Source: Desulfobacterales bacterium CG23_combo_of_CG06-09_8_20_14_all_52_9 (lineage in GTDB: Bacteria > Desulfobacterota > Desulfobacteria > Desulfobacterales > UBA2156). Taken from it: a DNA stretch of 7,755 bases. Below, one piece after another: positions 5,248 to 7,755 of this stretch (position 1 is the first letter of the stretch; every line of letters begins with the position of its first letter). The DNA lies in contig PCSF01000074.1 of assembly GCA_002771315.1 (NCBI GenBank), positions 1 to 7,755 on the forward strand, read 5' to 3'. Both the position numbers and the translations under genes were made by a program. Under the pieces are notes generated by a model, which did not search any database, had not been told where the DNA came from, and saw only the letters and a list, made by a program, of their open reading frames with translations.

Positions 5248-6438
5248 ATGTCCGATTTAATGAAAGATCTGCATACCGAACACATGGTGATCAACATGGG
5301 TCCCTCGCATCCGGTGACCCATGGCACGGTGAAGTTCCTGGTAACCCTCGATGGCGAGAACATTGTCGATATGAAGGTGGATATCGGCTACCTTCATCGG
5401 GGTTTCGAGAAAATGTGTGAGAGCGGTACCTGGCAGCAGGTGATTCCGTACACCGATCGGCTCAACTACGTCTCGCCCCTGATCAACAACGTGGGCTATG
5501 CGCTGGCTGTGGAAAAACTCATCGGTATCGAAGTCCCCGAAAGGTGCCAATACCTCCGTGTTATCGCCTGTGAATTGTCACGGATCGCCGATCATCTGAC
5601 CAATGTCGCTGCCGGCGGGCTGGAATTGGGCGCCTTTACGGCCTTTCTCTATTTTGTGGAGGCGCGGGAACTGGTTTGGGACTTAATCGAGATGCTTTGC
5701 GGAGCGCGGGTCACCGTCAACTTTGTGCGGATCGGCGGGCTCAAGAACGATCTGCCTCAGGGATTCCAGGACAAGACCCGGGCGGTCTTCAAAGAGTGCC
5801 GTCGATTGTGGAACGACGTTGATAAACTCTTGACCAAGAACAGAATTTTTATCGATCGAGTGCGGAATGTGGGCGACATCTCGGCCGAAGAAGCCATCGC
5901 CTACGGTTTCACCGGGCCATGCCTGAGAGCCTGCGGAATTCCCTACGATGTGCGCAAGGCGCAACCGTATCTGGTCTATGACCGGATGGACTTCGAGGTC
6001 CCGATCGGCGAGACCGGAGACAACTTCGATAAGTACCTGGTGCGAATGGAGGAGATCCAGCAGAGCATGAAGATTGTGGAGCAGGCCTTGAGTCAGCTTC
6101 CGGACGGTCCCATCAACCTGGATCTGCCGCAATATCGGATGCAGCCTAAAGAAGACATTTACCATCGGATCGATTCCCTGATCTTTCATTTCAAGACTGT
6201 TATCGACGGCATCAAACCGCCTCCCGGCGAAGTCTATTTCGCCGTCGAAGGCGCCAACGGCGAACTCGGATTCTATCTGGTGAGCGATGGCAGCGGGAAG
6301 CCGTACAAATGCCGGGTAAGGCCGCCTTGTTTTCCCCTCACCGCCGCCATGCCCAGACTGATGAAGGGGAGGCTGATCGCCGATATCGTCCCCACATTCG
6401 ATATGATCAACATGATCGGCGGAGAATGCGATAGATAG
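5248..6438 (+). CDS. nuoD: NADH:quinone oxidoreductase subunit D (49 kDa, quinone-site subunit)
   Basis: NuoD forms the quinone-binding pocket with NuoB and is related to the large subunit of [NiFe] hydrogenases. It is 396 residues, a normal length. Visible blocks are GPSHPVTHGT (18-27), DIGYLHRGFEKM (45-56), PYTDRLNYVSP (67-77), ACELSRIADHL (107-117), RIGGLKNDLP (161-170), the FTGPCLRACG segment, GELGFYLVSDG and a final FDMINMIGGECDR. The nickel-binding cysteines are absent, as expected. By block alignment to Thermus Nqo4, His38 and Tyr87 correspond to His25 and Tyr74, but Asp139 corresponds to Glu126 (GGLELGAFT). The usual APSF near the C terminus is PPCF (359-362). No clear ribosome binding site precedes ATG 5248; Met5 is a possible alternative start. 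nuoC ends 25 bases upstream. Confidence 0.96.
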   Translation: MSDLMKDLHTEHMVINMGPSHPVTHGTVKFLVTLDGENIVDMKVDIGYLHRGFEKMCESGTWQQVIPYTDRLNYVSPLINNVGYALAVEKLIGIEVPERCQYLRVIACELSRIADHLTNVAAGGLELGAFTAFLYFVEARELVWDLIEMLCGARVTVNFVRIGGLKNDLPQGFQDKTRAVFKECRRLWNDVDKLLTKNRIFIDRVRNVGDISAEEAIAYGFTGPCLRACGIPYDVRKAQPYLVYDRMDFEVPIGETGDNFDKYLVRMEEIQQSMKIVEQALSQLPDGPINLDLPQYRMQPKEDIYHRIDSLIFHFKTVIDGIKPPPGEVYFAVEGANGELGFYLVSDGSGKPYKCRVRPPCFPLTAAMPRLMKGRLIADIVPTFDMINMIGGECDR

Positions 6439-6440
6439 CC

Positions 6441-7514
6441 ATGGTTGCAGACCTGATTGAGTCCATAGCGAAGATCGTGTTTGTGTTCAGCGTGAACCTG
6501 GGCTTTTTTGCACCCGTGTTGGGATGGGTCGAAAGAAAGCAAAGCGCGGTAATGCAGGACCGGATCGGCGCGAATCGCGCGGACATTTTCGGTTTCACCG
6601 CGATCGGGTTGTTTCATTCACTTGCCGATGCCCTCAAGGTCCTCACTAAAGAGGACTTTATTCCCACCGGCGCCAACAGGTTCTTCCATACCCTGGCGCC
6701 GTTCATCTGTCTGGTTCCCGCCATCAGCACTTTCGTCGTGATCCCCTTCGGGGGGCGGTACGAATTGTTCGGACACCAGGTCAATCTGGTGATCGCCGAT
6801 CTCGATGTGGGTATCCTATTCGTCTTCGCCCTCGCTTCTCTGGCGACCTACGGAGTGGTTCTGGCCGGTTGGTCTTCGCGCAGCAACTGGTCGCTGTTGG
6901 GTGGCCTGCGGGCGTCGGCGCAGATGCTTTCCTATGAAGTGGCCATGGGACTCACCATCATCGGCGTGCTCATTGTGTACGGTTCTCTGCGGCTCACCGA
7001 GATCGGGGCTCTGCAAGAAAATTTCTTCCATTGGGGTATTTTCCTGCAACCGCTTGGTTTTGTCTTGTTCCTCACCTGCGCCATTGCCGAAAACAAACGT
7101 GTGCCTTTCGACATGCCCGAGGCGGAATCGGAACTAGTGGCCGGCTATTTCACCGAATACAGCGGCCTCAAGTTCGTCATGTTCTGGATGGCTGAATTTC
7201 TTGAAATCGTAACCATCAGCGGGATCGTGACCAGCCTGTTTTTCGGTGCCTGGCATCTCCCCTTCGTGAGCGATCAGGAATTGTTGTCCCTGTTCCAGTT
7301 CGCGGGCCCGAACGGCGCCGCCCTGCTGGCGATGCTGGTGAACGTCGCCACCTTTTTTGCTAAGGTGATCTTCTTCATCTGGCTGCAGATGACCATTCGT
7401 TGGACGCTTCCGCGCTTCCGCTACGACCAGGTCATGAGGCTGTGCTGGAAGATGCTGCTGCCGCTTTCTTTGATCAACATTCTAATAACCGGGCTGGTGG
7501 TTCTGGTGCTATGA
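6441..7514 (+). CDS. nuoH: NADH:quinone oxidoreductase subunit H (membrane anchor)
   Basis: NuoH anchors the peripheral arm to the membrane, forms the entrance to the quinone tunnel and starts the proton-transfer path. The protein is 357 residues with about eight hydrophobic helices. Conserved parts are VERKQSAVMQDRIG (30-43), the ADALKVLTKEDFIP loop (62-75), AGWSSRSNWSLLGGLRASAQ (142-161) leading to SYEV, the acidic loop AENKRVPFDMPEAESELVAG (216-235) with TEYSGLKF, and the exit block RWTLPRFRYDQVMRLCWK (320-337). The first loop reads RIGANRADIFGF instead of the common RxGPNRVGPxG, a sign of a divergent branch. The start at 6441 lies two bases after the nuoD stop. GGAG at 6421-6424 is too far away, so coupling to nuoD is likely. 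It follows nuoD directly with no nuoEFG between. Confidence 0.96.
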   Translation: MVADLIESIAKIVFVFSVNLGFFAPVLGWVERKQSAVMQDRIGANRADIFGFTAIGLFHSLADALKVLTKEDFIPTGANRFFHTLAPFICLVPAISTFVVIPFGGRYELFGHQVNLVIADLDVGILFVFALASLATYGVVLAGWSSRSNWSLLGGLRASAQMLSYEVAMGLTIIGVLIVYGSLRLTEIGALQENFFHWGIFLQPLGFVLFLTCAIAENKRVPFDMPEAESELVAGYFTEYSGLKFVMFWMAEFLEIVTISGIVTSLFFGAWHLPFVSDQELLSLFQFAGPNGAALLAMLVNVATFFAKVIFFIWLQMTIRWTLPRFRYDQVMRLCWKMLLPLSLINILITGLVVLVL

Positions 7515-7755
7515 GCAAAATGACAGGCCTCGATCAAACCCAATATCATCCGCTGGTCGGCGTCTCGATGGCTACGCTGAAGCCCAAGAAGGTGAGAAAG
7601 AACGTGGAGCTCACCTTGTGGGAGAGGTTGTACCTTTTCGAGGTCCTGCGGGGTCTGTACACCACCAGCAGGCATTTCGCGGTCAACCTGATAGGCTTCG
7701 TCTTCCCGCCGGCCGGCAAGAAGCGCAAGGTGTTCACCGTCTACTATCCGGAGGA
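7511..7755 (+). CDS. nuoI: NADH:quinone oxidoreductase subunit I, 5' part only
   Basis: NuoI is the two-[4Fe-4S] ferredoxin-like subunit (clusters N6a and N6b) that links electron input to NuoB. The window holds only the first 81 codons and two bases. The NuoI pattern is seen in ELTLWERLYLFEVLRGLYTT (33-52), followed by an RHF...N block and FTVYYPE (75-81), which in the family leads into the first cysteine motif beyond the window edge. The ATG at 7511 overlaps the nuoH stop as ATGA, supporting this start. It gives a somewhat long hydrophilic leader of about 30 residues, and Met20 at 7568 is an alternative without a better ribosome binding site. The cluster ligands cannot be checked here. Confidence 0.88.
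   Translation, partial: MSKMTGLDQTQYHPLVGVSMATLKPKKVRKNVELTLWERLYLFEVLRGLYTTSRHFAVNLIGFVFPPAGKKRKVFTVYYPE

Noticed and set aside
4383..5363. 326-codon open frame on the - strand
   Set aside because: It lies antisense to nuoB, nuoC and the nuoD start, which are clear family members. Its translation is rich in His, Arg and Pro with no recognisable domain, as expected of a shadow frame.
1..7755. CRISPR arrays, tRNA or rRNA genes, defence or toxin-antitoxin modules
   Set aside because: I saw no regularly spaced repeats, cloverleaf sequence, rRNA core sequence or recognisable defence proteins on either strand.

Overview
The window looks like part of the chromosome of an anaerobic Desulfobacterota (deltaproteobacterial) organism, possibly a syntroph or sulfate reducer. 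This placement is inferred from two things: an acetyl-CoA synthetase next to an oxalate/formate-type (OFA) transporter, and a complex I operon whose gene order runs straight from nuoD to nuoH. No 16S rRNA or other phylogenetic marker is present, so the placement is tentative.

Layout. Positions 1-422 are AT-rich and non-coding, with several short perfect dyads and TTGACA-type promoter candidates. Positions 423-1146 hold two decayed genes on the + strand. The first is a TetR/AcrR-type regulator with an early amber codon and a shortened DNA-binding domain. The second is an AMP-forming acetyl-CoA synthetase (acs) reduced to its first ~16 and last ~90 codons, with a frameshift, a stop codon and a Lys-to-Glu change at the catalytic lysine. 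The next gene, a 434-residue OFA-family MFS transporter (1363-2667), is intact and has a strong ribosome binding site and a likely terminator. About 1 kb of decayed DNA follows: a truncated, frameshifted ISL3-family transposase on the - strand (about 2880-3254), an unassigned stretch, and an unrecognised frameshifted coding remnant (3522-3793) whose stop codon overlaps the nuoA start as ATGA.

From 3790 to the right edge is a tight + strand operon, nuoA-nuoB-nuoC-nuoD-nuoH-nuoI (nuoI cut by the window end). It encodes the connecting and membrane subunits of a proton-pumping NADH:quinone oxidoreductase-type complex. No nuoE, nuoF or nuoG lies between nuoD and nuoH, so this locus fits the 11-subunit (Fpo-like) form of complex I, unless the NADH module is encoded elsewhere. 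NuoB has all four ligands of cluster N2. NuoD keeps the quinone-site His and Tyr but has Glu where Thermus Nqo4 has Asp139.

Functional reading. The left half appears to be a former acetate activation and transport locus that lost its regulator and enzyme but kept its transporter. An old insertion sequence separates it from a complete-looking respiratory operon. I see no CRISPR array, tRNA, rRNA or recognisable defence system.
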